DNA of 64,000 nucleotides from Streptomyces sp. NBRC 110035 (GTDB lineage Bacteria; Actinomycetota; Actinomycetes; Streptomycetales; Streptomycetaceae). Both the position numbers and the translations under genes were made by a program. Where the stretch lies: contig NZ_BBNN01000034.1 in NCBI RefSeq assembly GCF_000829695.1, positions 24,329 through 88,328 of the forward strand, given 5' to 3'. The first letter of the stretch is position 1. Each line of letters starts with the position of its first letter. Of the stretch, positions 25,811 to 34,524 are shown one piece after another. A model generated the notes under the pieces. That model made no database searches and was not told where the DNA came from. It worked only from the letters and a program-made list of their open reading frames with translations.

Positions 25811-26728
25811 ATGCGCGCCCAGTTCGTTCTGTCGGAGATCGGTGTCGGTCTCCGCCGCAACCTGACGATGACCTTCGCCGTCGTCGTCTCCGTCGCCCTG
25901 TCGCTCGCCCTGTTCGGTGCCTCACTCCTGATGAGCGACCAGGTCACCAGCATGAAGGGCTACTGGTACGACAAGGTCAACGTCTCCATCTTCCTGTGCA
26001 ACAAGAGTGACGCCGAGTCCGACCCCAACTGCGCCAAGGGGGCGGTGACCGAGGACCAGAAGGGGCAGATCAAGGGCGACCTGGAGAAGATGTCGGTCGT
26101 CGACTCGGTCACCTACGAGTCCCAGGACGCGGCGTACAAGCACTACAAGGAGCAGTTCGGCGACTCCCCGCTGGCCAGTTCCCTCACGCCGGACCAGATG
26201 CAGGAGTCGTACCGCATCAAGCTCAAGGACCCGGAGAAGTACGAGGTCGTCGCGACCGCCTTCGACGGGCGGGACGGGGTGCAGTCCGTGCAGGACCAGA
26301 AGGGCATCCTGGACAACCTCTTCGGTCTGCTGAACGGCATGAACTGGGCCGCCCGCGCGGTGATGGCCCTCATGCTGGTCGTCGCCCTCATGCTGATCGT
26401 CAACACGGTGCGTGTCTCGGCGTTCAGCCGTCGGCGTGAGACCGGGATCATGCGGCTGGTGGGTGCCTCGGGCTTCTACATCCAGGCGCCGTTCATCGCC
26501 GAGGCCGCGGTCGCCGGACTCATCGGCGGCACCCTCGCCTGCGGATTCCTGCTGGTCGGCCGGTACTTCATCATCGACAACGGACTGGCGCTGTCGGAGA
26601 AGCTGAACCTGATCAACTTCATCGGCTGGGACGCGGTGCTGACTAAGCTTCCGCTGATCCTCGCCACCAGTCTGCTGATGCCGGCCCTGGCCGCTTTCTT
26701 CGCGCTGCGCAAGTACCTGAAGGTGTGA
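25811..26728 (+). CDS. ftsX: Cell-division membrane protein FtsX
   Basis: FtsX is the four-helix membrane partner of FtsE. It transmits ATPase-driven changes to extracytoplasmic peptidoglycan hydrolases or their adaptors. The 305 residues show one helix near 20-42, a large outside domain of about 125 residues (43-170) containing two cysteines (LCNKSDAESDPNCAKG) that could form a disulfide, and three helices at about 180-205, 230-255 and 275-300. ATG 25811 fits the family N-terminus (MRAQFVLSEIGVGLRRN). A purine-rich site (ggaaagg) lies somewhat far upstream. Confidence 0.95.
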   Translation: MRAQFVLSEIGVGLRRNLTMTFAVVVSVALSLALFGASLLMSDQVTSMKGYWYDKVNVSIFLCNKSDAESDPNCAKGAVTEDQKGQIKGDLEKMSVVDSVTYESQDAAYKHYKEQFGDSPLASSLTPDQMQESYRIKLKDPEKYEVVATAFDGRDGVQSVQDQKGILDNLFGLLNGMNWAARAVMALMLVVALMLIVNTVRVSAFSRRRETGIMRLVGASGFYIQAPFIAEAAVAGLIGGTLACGFLLVGRYFIIDNGLALSEKLNLINFIGWDAVLTKLPLILATSLLMPALAAFFALRKYLKV

Positions 26729-26739
26729 CTCTTGCCAAG

Positions 26740-26771
26740 AGGGGCGTACGGGCAACCGACCGTGCGCCCCT
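26740..26771 (+). terminator. Hairpin after ftsX
   Basis: A 12-bp stem with one T-G wobble (AGGGGCGTACGG, 26740-26751, with 26760-26771) lies just after the ftsX stop and before the protease gene. It lacks a T-tract. Confidence 0.6.
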
Positions 26772-26795
26772 TCGCGCTGTCCTAGACTCACCGGC

Positions 26796-27950
26796 ATGTC
26801 AGGTCGTGCCCCGTTCTGCGAGCCCCGTCGGATCCGCCGAGGGGGCGCCCTGACCTTGGTGTTCGCCGGTGTGCTCGTGGCCGGCGCGGCCACCGGCAAC
26901 CTGCCCGCGCCCGCCGACCGGAAGCCCGCCGCGGGCAGTACCCCGTCGGCCGCTCCCGTCGGCCGCCACGCCGAGGTCGCCGAGGCGGCCGAGGAGGCCA
27001 TGGCCGCGGGCACGTCCCCCGTGGAGGCCGCACGGCGCGCCGTCAGCCGCAGTGGGGACCGGTGGGGCGCCGTCTACTCCCCGGGCGAGTACGAGGACAC
27101 CCTCGACGGCAGCTACACCGGCGTCGGCCTGTGGGCCCGGGAACGCTCCGGCCGCATCGAGGTGACCGGGGTGGGCGGCGACACCCCCGCGGCCGACGCC
27201 GGCATCCGTGCGGGCGACCTGCTGCGCAGCGTCGACGGCACGCCGGTCGACGGAAGGCCCGTCACCGAGGTCGTCTCCTTATTGCGCGGTGACGACACGG
27301 AGGAATCCGCCGGCACCACCGTCCGCCTCGGCCTGGAGCGCGGCACGCGCGCGTGGAGCGAGACCCTGCGCAGGGCCAGGCTCTCCCGCGACACCGTCAC
27401 CGTCGACGAACTCCCCGGCGGGACCACCGTCGTCAGGGTCGGCGCCTTCACCAAGGGCTCCGGCGACGAGGTCCGGGCCGCCGTGCGCCGGGCCCCGGCC
27501 GACGCGGGCATCGTCCTCGACCTGCGCGGCAACTCCGGCGGCCTGGTCGCCGAGGCGGTCACCGCGGCCTCCGCCTTCCTCGACGGCGGCCTGGTCGCCA
27601 CGTACGACGTCGAGGGCGAGCAGCGCGCCCTGCACGCCGAGCCCGGCGGCGACACCGGCAGACCCCTGGTCGCGCTCGTCGACGGCGGGACGATGAGCGC
27701 GGCCGAACTGCTCACCGGCGCCCTCCAGGACCGCGGACGGGCGGTCGTCGTGGGCTCCCGCACCTTCGGCAAGGGCGCGGTGCAGATGCCCGGCAGGCTG
27801 CCCGACGGTTCGGTCGCCGAACTGACCGTGGGCCACTACCGGACCCCGTCCGGCCGGGGTGTCGACGGCCGGGGCATCACCCCCGACCTGGAGGCCGAGG
27901 AGCAGGCCATCGAGCGGGCGGGCACGGTCCTCGCCGGACTCGGCCGGTAG
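26796..27950 (+). CDS. S41-family C-terminal-processing protease (CtpA type)
   Basis: This 384-residue exported serine protease has an N-terminal hydrophobic export or anchor segment (about 14-33). A PDZ domain at about 100-175 (VTGVGGDTPAADAGIRAGD) binds substrate C-termini, followed by the S41 catalytic domain. The Ser-Lys dyad is S301 in GGTMSAAELL and K326 in RTFGKGAVQ, with the family motif LDLRGNSGGL. It would trim or degrade proteins outside the membrane. No ribosome site precedes ATG 26796, and a TAGACT box lies 8 bp before it, so the transcript may be leaderless. It sits between ftsX and smpB, an order common in actinobacteria. Confidence 0.92.
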   Translation: MSGRAPFCEPRRIRRGGALTLVFAGVLVAGAATGNLPAPADRKPAAGSTPSAAPVGRHAEVAEAAEEAMAAGTSPVEAARRAVSRSGDRWGAVYSPGEYEDTLDGSYTGVGLWARERSGRIEVTGVGGDTPAADAGIRAGDLLRSVDGTPVDGRPVTEVVSLLRGDDTEESAGTTVRLGLERGTRAWSETLRRARLSRDTVTVDELPGGTTVVRVGAFTKGSGDEVRAAVRRAPADAGIVLDLRGNSGGLVAEAVTAASAFLDGGLVATYDVEGEQRALHAEPGGDTGRPLVALVDGGTMSAAELLTGALQDRGRAVVVGSRTFGKGAVQMPGRLPDGSVAELTVGHYRTPSGRGVDGRGITPDLEAEEQAIERAGTVLAGLGR

Positions 27951-28022
27951 CACGGCCGGGGGCACGGCCGTCGAAATCGGCTTTCCGCCGACCCCCTCCG
28001 TAGTGCCAAAATGGGCTGCACT

Positions 28023-28502
28023 ATGGCTAAGGAAAAAGGGCGCAAGCTGATCGCGCAGAACAAGAAGGCGCGGCACGACTACCTCATCATCGACACCTAC
28101 GAGGCAGGCCTGGTCCTCACCGGGACCGAGGTGAAGTCGCTGCGCCAGGGCAGGGCGTCGCTGGCGGACGGCTTCGTCCAGCTGGACGGCAACGAGGCGT
28201 GGCTGCACAACGTGCACGTCCCCGAGTACAGCCAGGGCACCTGGACCAACCACAGCGCGCGGCGCAAGCGCAAGCTGCTGCTGCACCGTGAGGAGATCGA
28301 CAAGCTGGAGTCCAAGTCCCAGGAGACGGGACACACCATCGTGCCGCTCGCCCTGTACTTCAAGGACGGCCGCGCGAAGGTGGAGATCGCGCTGGCGAAG
28401 GGCAAGAAGGAGTACGACAAGCGCCAGACGCTCCGTGAGAAGCAGGACCGGCGCGAGACCGAGCGGGCGATCTCGGCGGTCCGCCGCAAGCAGCGGGCGT
28501 AG
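28023..28502 (+). CDS. smpB: SsrA-binding protein SmpB
   Basis: SmpB binds tmRNA and delivers it to stalled ribosomes for trans-translation. This 159-residue protein has the standard family beginning (MAKEKGRKLIAQNKKARHDY), the oligonucleotide-binding beta barrel (GTEVKSLRQGRASLADGFV), and the basic C-terminal tail that enters the empty mRNA channel. I chose ATG 28023; an in-frame ATG at 28011 would add only four residues not seen in the family. The tmRNA gene follows 157 bp downstream on the same strand. Confidence 0.96.
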   Translation: MAKEKGRKLIAQNKKARHDYLIIDTYEAGLVLTGTEVKSLRQGRASLADGFVQLDGNEAWLHNVHVPEYSQGTWTNHSARRKRKLLLHREEIDKLESKSQETGHTIVPLALYFKDGRAKVEIALAKGKKEYDKRQTLREKQDRRETERAISAVRRKQRA

Positions 28503-28659
28503 GGCGGACCCCGGGCAGGAGGGCCTGCCCGAGCGGCCTCCGGGCCGGCGGCGGAGGCCGCGGAGCGGCCGCGCGGGAATACGCTGGCACCGACCCGCGT
28601 TGGTCACGTACGATGGGGATCGCACCTCACAGCGGGTGCACACCTTGAGAAATGAACAT

Positions 28660-29060
28660 GGGGATGATCGGTTTCGACAGCGGCTGTCGAAGCAGGGGAA
28701 GCGTGTCGAGGAAGCGGCCATGATCTCGTAAACCACAGGCCGAAAAAAATAATCGCCAATTCCAAGCGATCCATCTCCCAGGGCGAGCTCGCCCTCGCTG
28801 CCTGATCTTCAGGTAGCGAGCAGCGGCTCCCCTACCAAAGGGAGTGTCAGCCCGGGGGTGTTCCCGACCCGGATCCTGGCATCATTCAGGGAACTAAACC
28901 TTGATCCCGGTCACGGGGTGAAGAGGGAAATCCAACAGTGACTGAGCCCGTCGGAGACTTGTCCGCGTGATCTCCGGGGCTGAGAAAAGCACAGCGGACT
29001 GCACACGGAGAAGCCCTGATTCCGCACCGTTGGACGCGGGTTCGATTCCCGCCATCTCCA
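28660..29060 (+). ncRNA. ssrA: Transfer-messenger RNA
   Basis: The gene begins with GGGGATGATCGGTTTCGACAG and ends with a T-arm (GGTTCGATTCCC) and CATCTCC-A. The two ends pair as a 7-bp tRNA-like acceptor stem (GGGGAUG with CAUCUCC, one G-U). CCA is not encoded. The resume codon GCC at 28755 follows TAATC, and the tag frame ends at TGA 28803-28805. It reads ANSKRSISQGELALAA, with the ALAA ending recognised by ClpXP-type proteases. Downstream pseudoknot-forming segments are present. It lies beside smpB, whose product is its protein partner. Confidence 0.96.
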
Positions 29061-29073
29061 CTTACCCCATGTG

Positions 29074-29111
29074 GGCACAGGCCCCGTCGCATCAGCGGCG
29101 GGGCCTGTGCC
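29074..29111. terminator. Terminator after ssrA
   Basis: A perfect 13-bp inverted repeat (GGCACAGGCCCCG at 29074-29086, complement at 29099-29111) with a 12-nt loop separates tmRNA from the convergent LacI gene and can serve both. Confidence 0.8.
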
Positions 29112-29175
29112 ATGCGCTCACGCACCGTGTCACGCGGTCGCGCGAAGGCCACGGCCGGGTGGCACGCCGGGCGGG

Positions 29176-30183
29176 TCAGGCCCGGCGCGGCCCCGTGCTG
29201 GCGCGCTCGGTCAGGCGGGGCGGCAGCAGCGTGGCCTGCGGTACGGGGGCGCCGGACAGTTTCCGTACCAGCAGGTGCACCGCGCGGGTGCCCAGCTCGG
29301 CGGACGGCACGGTGACCGACGTGAGCGGGACACGGGCCGAGGCGGCGACCGGCGCCGGGCAGACGGCGGTGAGGGAGAGGTCGTCGGGGACGCGCACGCC
29401 GAGTTCCGCGAAGGCGTCGATCAGCGGGTCGAGCAGCGGCTCGTTGTGCACGACCACCCCGGTCAGCGCGGGCTGCTCGCGCAGCAGCCGCTCGGCGATC
29501 GCGCGGGCCGCGCCCCGGCCCGGCGCGCACGGGTGCACCGCGGAGGCGATCCGGTGCCGGTCCGCCGCGGCCGTGAAGCCCTGCACGAGCCGGCGGGCGA
29601 ACGCCGTCCGCCGGACGTACACCTCCGGTGGCGAGCCGACCAGCGCCACCGTCCGGTGCCCGAGCCGCACCAGATGGTCCACGCACAGCTCACCCGCCGC
29701 ACCGAAGTCCAGGTCCACACAGGTCAGCCCGTCCGGTTCGGCCGGGACGCCGATCAGCACGGACGGCAGGGGCAGCGCGCGCAGTAACGGCAGCCGGGGA
29801 TCCTGGAGCTGTAAGTCCATCACCACCAGCCCGTCCGCCAGCCCCGTCTCCGCCACCCGCCGGACGCCCTCCACCCCCTCCCCCCGGGTGAGCAGCAGTA
29901 CGTCGTGGTCGTGGGCGCGGGCGGCGGTGACCACCGACACCGCGAACTGCGTCACCACCGGCACGTGGACACCGGAACGCACCGGCACCGCCAGCGCCAG
30001 CACCCGCGATCCGGCCCCGCCCGCGCCACGGGCACGGGCGTGCGTGCGGTAGCCCAGCTCGTGGACGGCGGCCTGGACGCGGCGCCGGGTCTCGTCGGAG
30101 ATCGGCCGCTTGCCGCTGAGCGCGTACGACACCGTGCTGGGGGAGACCCCGGCGCGCCGGGCCACGTCCGTGATCTTCACCAT
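29176..30183 (-). CDS. LacI-family transcriptional regulator
   Basis: This 335-residue regulator has the N-terminal LacI helix-turn-helix and hinge (MVKITDVARRAGVSPSTVSYALSG starts it), followed by a periplasmic-binding-protein-like sugar-sensing domain. It should bind a palindromic operator and be released by a sugar or metabolite. ATG 30183 has AAGGA upstream. A perfect 16-bp palindrome of LacI-operator type lies 60 bp upstream, suggesting autoregulation. It follows an MFS gene on the same strand with a 242-bp gap. No sugar catabolic genes are adjacent, so the target set is unknown. Confidence 0.92.
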   Translation of the reverse strand: MVKITDVARRAGVSPSTVSYALSGKRPISDETRRRVQAAVHELGYRTHARARGAGGAGSRVLALAVPVRSGVHVPVVTQFAVSVVTAARAHDHDVLLLTRGEGVEGVRRVAETGLADGLVVMDLQLQDPRLPLLRALPLPSVLIGVPAEPDGLTCVDLDFGAAGELCVDHLVRLGHRTVALVGSPPEVYVRRTAFARRLVQGFTAAADRHRIASAVHPCAPGRGAARAIAERLLREQPALTGVVVHNEPLLDPLIDAFAELGVRVPDDLSLTAVCPAPVAASARVPLTSVTVPSAELGTRAVHLLVRKLSGAPVPQATLLPPRLTERASTGPRRA

Positions 30184-30242
30184 CGGGGGTCCTTCACTGA
30201 AACCGGGTGCCGCTGCGGGAGGGGGTGTCGGAGCGAGGGAGT

Positions 30243-30258
30243 GTCGAAGCGCTTCGAC
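30243..30258. promoter_or_regulatory. LacI-type operator palindrome
   Basis: GTCGAAGCGCTTCGAC is a perfect 16-bp palindrome with the central CG and flanking half-sites typical of LacI/GalR-family operators. It lies 60 bp upstream of the LacI-family gene and is presumably its own binding site. A second inverted repeat (GCGGTTCG / CGAACCGC, 30316-30337) lies nearer the MFS stop and is as likely a terminator. Confidence 0.7.
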
Positions 30259-30425
30259 GGGTGAAGGTATGTGCGGGCCGTGGAACCGTCAATGGGGTGC
30301 GCGGGAATCGGTGGGGCGGTTCGACGGCCCGAACCGCGGACCGGGTCGAACGGTGCCGAAAGGTCTGAACGGGAGATGCCCCGGCCGGTGGGAGAGGGAA
30401 AGGGGAGGAGGGAGGACCGTCGGCC

Positions 30426-31790
30426 TCAGGCACCCGGGCGGGCCGGGGAGGGTGCCCCGAACGGGCGGGGCCCCGACGGGCCGAGCAGGACGAGGGCGGT
30501 CAGCAGGGCCGTCGCGGCCGCCGCCACCGGGACCCCGTACCCGGCCGCCGCCGAGACGTGCTCCACCGTCCATCCGCCGGCCGCGCTGCCGCAGGCGATC
30601 CCGCCGAGCAGGCCGGTCACCGCGAGGGTCATGCCCTCGTTCAGCCGGCCCTCGGGGGTGCAGCGCTGGACCAGGGTCATCGCCGTGACCATCGTCGGCG
30701 CCGTGGCCATGCCGGCCGGCAGGAGCGTGCCCGCCAGCAGGACGAGCGAGCCGCTGAGGGAGGCCGCGAGCAGCGGCAGCACCATCAGGGCGGTCATCGC
30801 CGCCAGGCACCACGGCAGCCGGGACCACGCGGACCCCGCCGGGCGCGTCGCCCCGTACACGAGCCCTGCCGTGAAGGAGCCGGCCGCCTGGAGGGCGAGC
30901 ACCGCGCCGGCCGCCGGGCGGTGCCCCCGGGCGTCCGTGAACGCGACCGTGACGACCTCCATCGCGCCGAACACCGCGCCGGTCGCGAGACAGACGACGA
31001 GCAGCGGGCGCATCCCGGGCGCCCGGAAGGGGGCCCGGCCGCCCGGCGCGTGGCCTGCGGTCGGCGGTTCGGTGGAGCGCTGGGCGGTGAACAGCGTCAC
31101 ACCCGTCAGCAGCAGCACCGCCCCCACCAGCGTGCCCGCCTCCGGGAAGAGCGCCGTGCAGAGGAAGGCCGCGAGCACCGGCCCGAGCATGTAGCACAGC
31201 TCGTCCGCGGCCTGCTCGAAGGAGTTCGCGGTGTGCAGCGCCCCGGCGGCCCCGGGACGGCCCCGCAGCAGGTGCGCCCAGCGGGCCCGGGACATCCCGC
31301 CGGTGTTCGGCGTCGTGGCGGTGGCTGCGTGGGCGGCGAACAGGGTCCAGTCCGGGGTGCCGTGGCGCACGCAGAGCAGCAGCGCGAGAGAGCCGAGCAC
31401 GGCGAACACCGTGGCGGGCAGGGCGACACGGGCCTGCCCGTGCCGGTCGACCAGCCGCGCGATCCAGGGAGCGGCCACCGCGGTCACCGCGAGCCCGGTC
31501 GCGACGACCGCGCCGGCCAGGGCGTACGAACCCCGTGTCACGGCGATCATCATGACCGCGCTCACGCTGAACATGCCCATCGGCAGCCGGGCGACAAGGT
31601 TCCAGGCCGTGAACGCGCGGGCGCCGGGCAGCGCGAAGAGGCTGCGGTACGGGCTCCGCCGCCGGGTGCGGCCGTCGTCCTTTCGGCCCCGCGGCGAGAA
31701 GTCGACGGCGACCAGGGTGTCGGCGGTGACCGTGAACAGAGGGGTGTCCCGGGAGGCCGGAGGGCGCCTGTGGAAGGTCGGTTGCGGCAT
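30426..31790 (-). CDS. Major facilitator superfamily exporter
   Basis: This roughly 454-residue membrane protein has about 12 hydrophobic segments and an MFS-like basic loop between helices 2 and 3 (ARLVDRHGQARVALP). It resembles actinobacterial drug/proton antiporters of the 'MFS transporter' group, with no clear substrate. I chose ATG 31790 (MPQPTFHRRPP, GGTGGGG upstream) over a codon at 31853, which would overlap the presumed promoter shared with the divergent LysR gene. LysR regulators commonly control a divergent neighbour, so this exporter is its best candidate target. Confidence 0.82.
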   Translation of the reverse strand: MPQPTFHRRPPASRDTPLFTVTADTLVAVDFSPRGRKDDGRTRRRSPYRSLFALPGARAFTAWNLVARLPMGMFSVSAVMMIAVTRGSYALAGAVVATGLAVTAVAAPWIARLVDRHGQARVALPATVFAVLGSLALLLCVRHGTPDWTLFAAHAATATTPNTGGMSRARWAHLLRGRPGAAGALHTANSFEQAADELCYMLGPVLAAFLCTALFPEAGTLVGAVLLLTGVTLFTAQRSTEPPTAGHAPGGRAPFRAPGMRPLLVVCLATGAVFGAMEVVTVAFTDARGHRPAAGAVLALQAAGSFTAGLVYGATRPAGSAWSRLPWCLAAMTALMVLPLLAASLSGSLVLLAGTLLPAGMATAPTMVTAMTLVQRCTPEGRLNEGMTLAVTGLLGGIACGSAAGGWTVEHVSAAAGYGVPVAAAATALLTALVLLGPSGPRPFGAPSPARPGA

Positions 31791-31873
31791 GGCCCCACCG
31801 TCGCCCGGGCCCGCGGTGCCGGTCCAACACCTTCCCGGTACCGATTCACGCACCCGCGTTGTAGGTTCACGGG

Positions 31874-32842
31874 GTGCCCGCTCCCGCCCACCTCGACCCC
31901 CGGCTCCTGCGCGCCTTCGTCACCGTCGCCGAGGAGCTGCACTTCACCCGCGCCGCGATGCGCCTCTACGTCGCCCAGCAGGCGCTGAGCCGCGACGTGC
32001 GGCGGCTGGAACGGGAGCTGGGCAGCGAACTGTTCGTACGGACCACCCGGCAGGTGGCGCTCACCCCCGACGGTGAACGCCTGCTGCCGTACGCCCGCCG
32101 GGCCCTGGTCGCGCAGGACGATCTGCTCGCCGCCGCCGGACAGGCCCGGCCGCTGCTGGTGGACCTCAACTCCCCGGGACTGGCCACCGGGCGCCGCGTC
32201 CTGCACCGGGCCCGCGAACTCACCCCCGGTCACGAGCTGATGGCCCGCTACGAGAGCGGACTGACCTGGGCCGCGGGCGAGTTGACCGCGGGGCGGCTCG
32301 ACGCGTCGTTCGGACGGTTCGCGGGGCTCCCCGAGGCGCTGAAGGCCGGGCTCGACCAGCAGCCCGTACGCTACGAGCCGATGGCGGTGATCCTTCCCGA
32401 GGGCCACCGGCTGGCCGCCCTGGACCGGGTGCCGCTCGACGCGCTGGCCGGCGAGACCGTGTACGCCGGGGCGGGCAATCCGCGCACGCCCGAGTGGACC
32501 GACCTCGCGAGGCTGCTGTTCGAGGGGCGGGGCATCGACGTCGCGCCGCCCGCGCCCCTGGCCGTCGGTGAGGAGGAGTCCCAGCGGATCATGGCCCGTA
32601 CCGGGCATCCGGTCCTCGCCGTGGTGGACTTCCCGCCGCTGCCTTCGATGGTGCTGCGCCCGCTGGTCGACCCCGTTCCGCTGTCCCCTGTGTCACTGGT
32701 GTGGCGAAAAGGGATGATTCACCCCGCTCTGGAGGGACTTCGTGGTGCGGCGGCCGAAATCGCCGCGGAAGAGGGCTGGTTGCGACGGCCCGCGAAGGGG
32801 TGGGTTTCGGACAGGGATCTCGATGTCATGAGTTCTCCGTGA
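31874..32842 (+). CDS. LysR-family transcriptional regulator
   Basis: This 322-residue LysR-type regulator has its N-terminal winged helix at about residues 8-66 (ELHFTRAAMRLYVAQQALSRDVRRLE matches the family recognition helix region) and a two-lobed effector domain after about residue 90. GTG 31874 is only about 6 bp after a TAGGTT box and has no ribosome site, so the mRNA is probably leaderless. It is divergent from the MFS exporter with 83 bp between starts, the usual arrangement for a LysR gene and its target. Confidence 0.9.
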   Translation: MPAPAHLDPRLLRAFVTVAEELHFTRAAMRLYVAQQALSRDVRRLERELGSELFVRTTRQVALTPDGERLLPYARRALVAQDDLLAAAGQARPLLVDLNSPGLATGRRVLHRARELTPGHELMARYESGLTWAAGELTAGRLDASFGRFAGLPEALKAGLDQQPVRYEPMAVILPEGHRLAALDRVPLDALAGETVYAGAGNPRTPEWTDLARLLFEGRGIDVAPPAPLAVGEEESQRIMARTGHPVLAVVDFPPLPSMVLRPLVDPVPLSPVSLVWRKGMIHPALEGLRGAAAEIAAEEGWLRRPAKGWVSDRDLDVMSSP

Positions 32843-32880
32843 TGTCTCATGGATGTCTCATGCCCGTCCGTGATGTCTCA
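32841..32880 (+). repeat. Three GATGTCTCA direct repeats upstream of matA
   Basis: The 9-mer GATGTCTCA occurs at 32841-32849, 32852-32860 and 32872-32880, the first overlapping the LysR stop codon. Spacing is 11 and 20 bp, about one and two helical turns, as expected for a cooperative binding site. They lie about 170 bp upstream of matA; a TACATT box at about 32930 could be its -10 element. Confidence 0.5.
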
Positions 32881-33048
32881 CGCCTGACACGAATCCACAC
32901 CCGGGGAACGCGGGACCTCCGCGTACGCTACATTCGATGCTCGAGCACAGTGTGATAAACGGGACGCTCGGAGCGGGCGGGGGACCATGTCCGGCGGCGC
33001 ACGCCCAGGCCGCACGCGCACCCGGAACAGTCCCGTGGGGGAAAGAGC

Positions 33049-34524
33049 GTGCGCGTGGAGAAGTGGCGAGAAAACGCCCAACCTGAACGGTCCGAGGCCG
33101 AGGCCGAAGCCGCCCCGACCGGGGACGCCCGGCCCGCCCCCGGCGGTTCTGCCACCGACCGGGGAACGTGGTTCTCCCGGGACGTGCCCGGCCGCACCGC
33201 CCGTGCCGACGGGGCGGACGACGCCACCGCGGTGAAGGGAACCCCCGCCACACCCCACGCGGCCGGCCCGGACGACCGGGCCGACCTGGAGCACCGGGTC
33301 GCCCCGGACGACGCGAAGGCCAGGACGACCACGATGAGCGCAACGCCCCCGCCGGGCGGCACGAGCAGGATGCCCGCACAGCGCGGGCCGGAGCGGGCCG
33401 CCCCGACGCCCCCGAGGGCCTTCGAGGACCCCGAAGAGACCAGGGCGCTGCGCATCAGGCCCCGTACTCCGGCCGAGGGGGGCGGTGGGTTCGACCGGAC
33501 CGAGAGGTTCGAGAAGCCCGGGGCGCCCTTCTCCGCCCGCACCACCCCCGCACCCCCCTCCACCGGGGACACCGGCTTCACCGCGCGCCTCTCCACCCAG
33601 GTCCCCGCGTCGCCCCGGCCGCCCCGTACTCCCCTGCGCGACCCCTGGCAGGAGGGGGCCGAGGCGACCGCGCCCGCCCCCGCGCCCACCAGGCCGGTGC
33701 CCGCAGTCGCGGAGACAGCCGCATCCGTAGTCGCGGACGCCGGTGCGACCGAGCACACCCACGACCCGCACGAGGTGACGGTCCAGCTCGACGCCGTGCA
33801 GTTCGGCGACGGCGTGCTGCGGGCAACGCCGGGCAGGCACCGCAGCGGCGCGGGCCGCGACGCCGCGGACGGACCCGTGTTCGTCGACGAGTCGGGCCGC
33901 CGCAGCCGCCTCTACCGCCGGATCGGCCTGGCCGTCGGCCTGGCCTGCGCCGGGTACGCCGTTGTGATCGTCGCCACGCTGGTGTCCGGCAACTCCACCG
34001 CCCCCTGGATGCCCGTGCCCGGCCAGGGGAAGGAGCAGCCCGCCGGGAAGGTCGAGACCTCGCCGCGGCCCGCCGAGCCGGTCGCGTCGCCCAGTGCCGA
34101 CCCGACCCCGGGCACCGGACCGACCGCGGGCGACCCCGGCGCCCCCGCCTCCCCCGACGCCGGCGTCCCCGCGGGCGGCGTGGCGACCGCCGGGGCCGAG
34201 TCCGGCGAGATCGCCGAGCCGTCGTCGACGCCGACCGGGACCGCCCCGGAAGCGGGCACCGGCACCGGCGGCTCCGCCACGACCGAGCCGGCCGATCCCC
34301 CGGCCGAGACGGAAACCGCCGACCCGCCGGCCTCGTCCGGCGGCACCGGCACCGATCCGGACACTCCCCCCGTGGAGGAGGGCCCCGGCGACGAGGAGCC
34401 CGCCGGCACCGACACGGTCGCCCAGGCGCCCCAGGCCCCGCCGGCCGTGGCCGCCGAGAACCCCGCCGCACAGCCCGCCCCGTCCCCCGCCCCCACCGCA
34501 CCGTCCCCGGAGCACGCTCTCTGA
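33049..34524 (+). CDS. matA: MatA, membrane protein of the exopolysaccharide operon
   Basis: This 491-residue protein has a mostly disordered, Pro/Ala/Asp-rich cytoplasmic part (about 1-288), one membrane helix (about 290-313, IGLAVGLACAGYAVVIVATL), and an extracytoplasmic Pro/Ala/Thr/Glu-rich tail. It has no enzymatic motif. Position and shape match MatA of Streptomyces, which with MatB is needed for mycelial aggregation and a poly-beta-1,6-N-acetylglucosamine-like adhesive. The identification rests mainly on the neighbour. GTG 33049 has GGGGGAAAG upstream. Its stop overlaps the matB start (TGATG), so the two are coupled. Confidence 0.78.
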   Translation: MRVEKWRENAQPERSEAEAEAAPTGDARPAPGGSATDRGTWFSRDVPGRTARADGADDATAVKGTPATPHAAGPDDRADLEHRVAPDDAKARTTTMSATPPPGGTSRMPAQRGPERAAPTPPRAFEDPEETRALRIRPRTPAEGGGGFDRTERFEKPGAPFSARTTPAPPSTGDTGFTARLSTQVPASPRPPRTPLRDPWQEGAEATAPAPAPTRPVPAVAETAASVVADAGATEHTHDPHEVTVQLDAVQFGDGVLRATPGRHRSGAGRDAADGPVFVDESGRRSRLYRRIGLAVGLACAGYAVVIVATLVSGNSTAPWMPVPGQGKEQPAGKVETSPRPAEPVASPSADPTPGTGPTAGDPGAPASPDAGVPAGGVATAGAESGEIAEPSSTPTGTAPEAGTGTGGSATTEPADPPAETETADPPASSGGTGTDPDTPPVEEGPGDEEPAGTDTVAQAPQAPPAVAAENPAAQPAPSPAPTAPSPEHAL

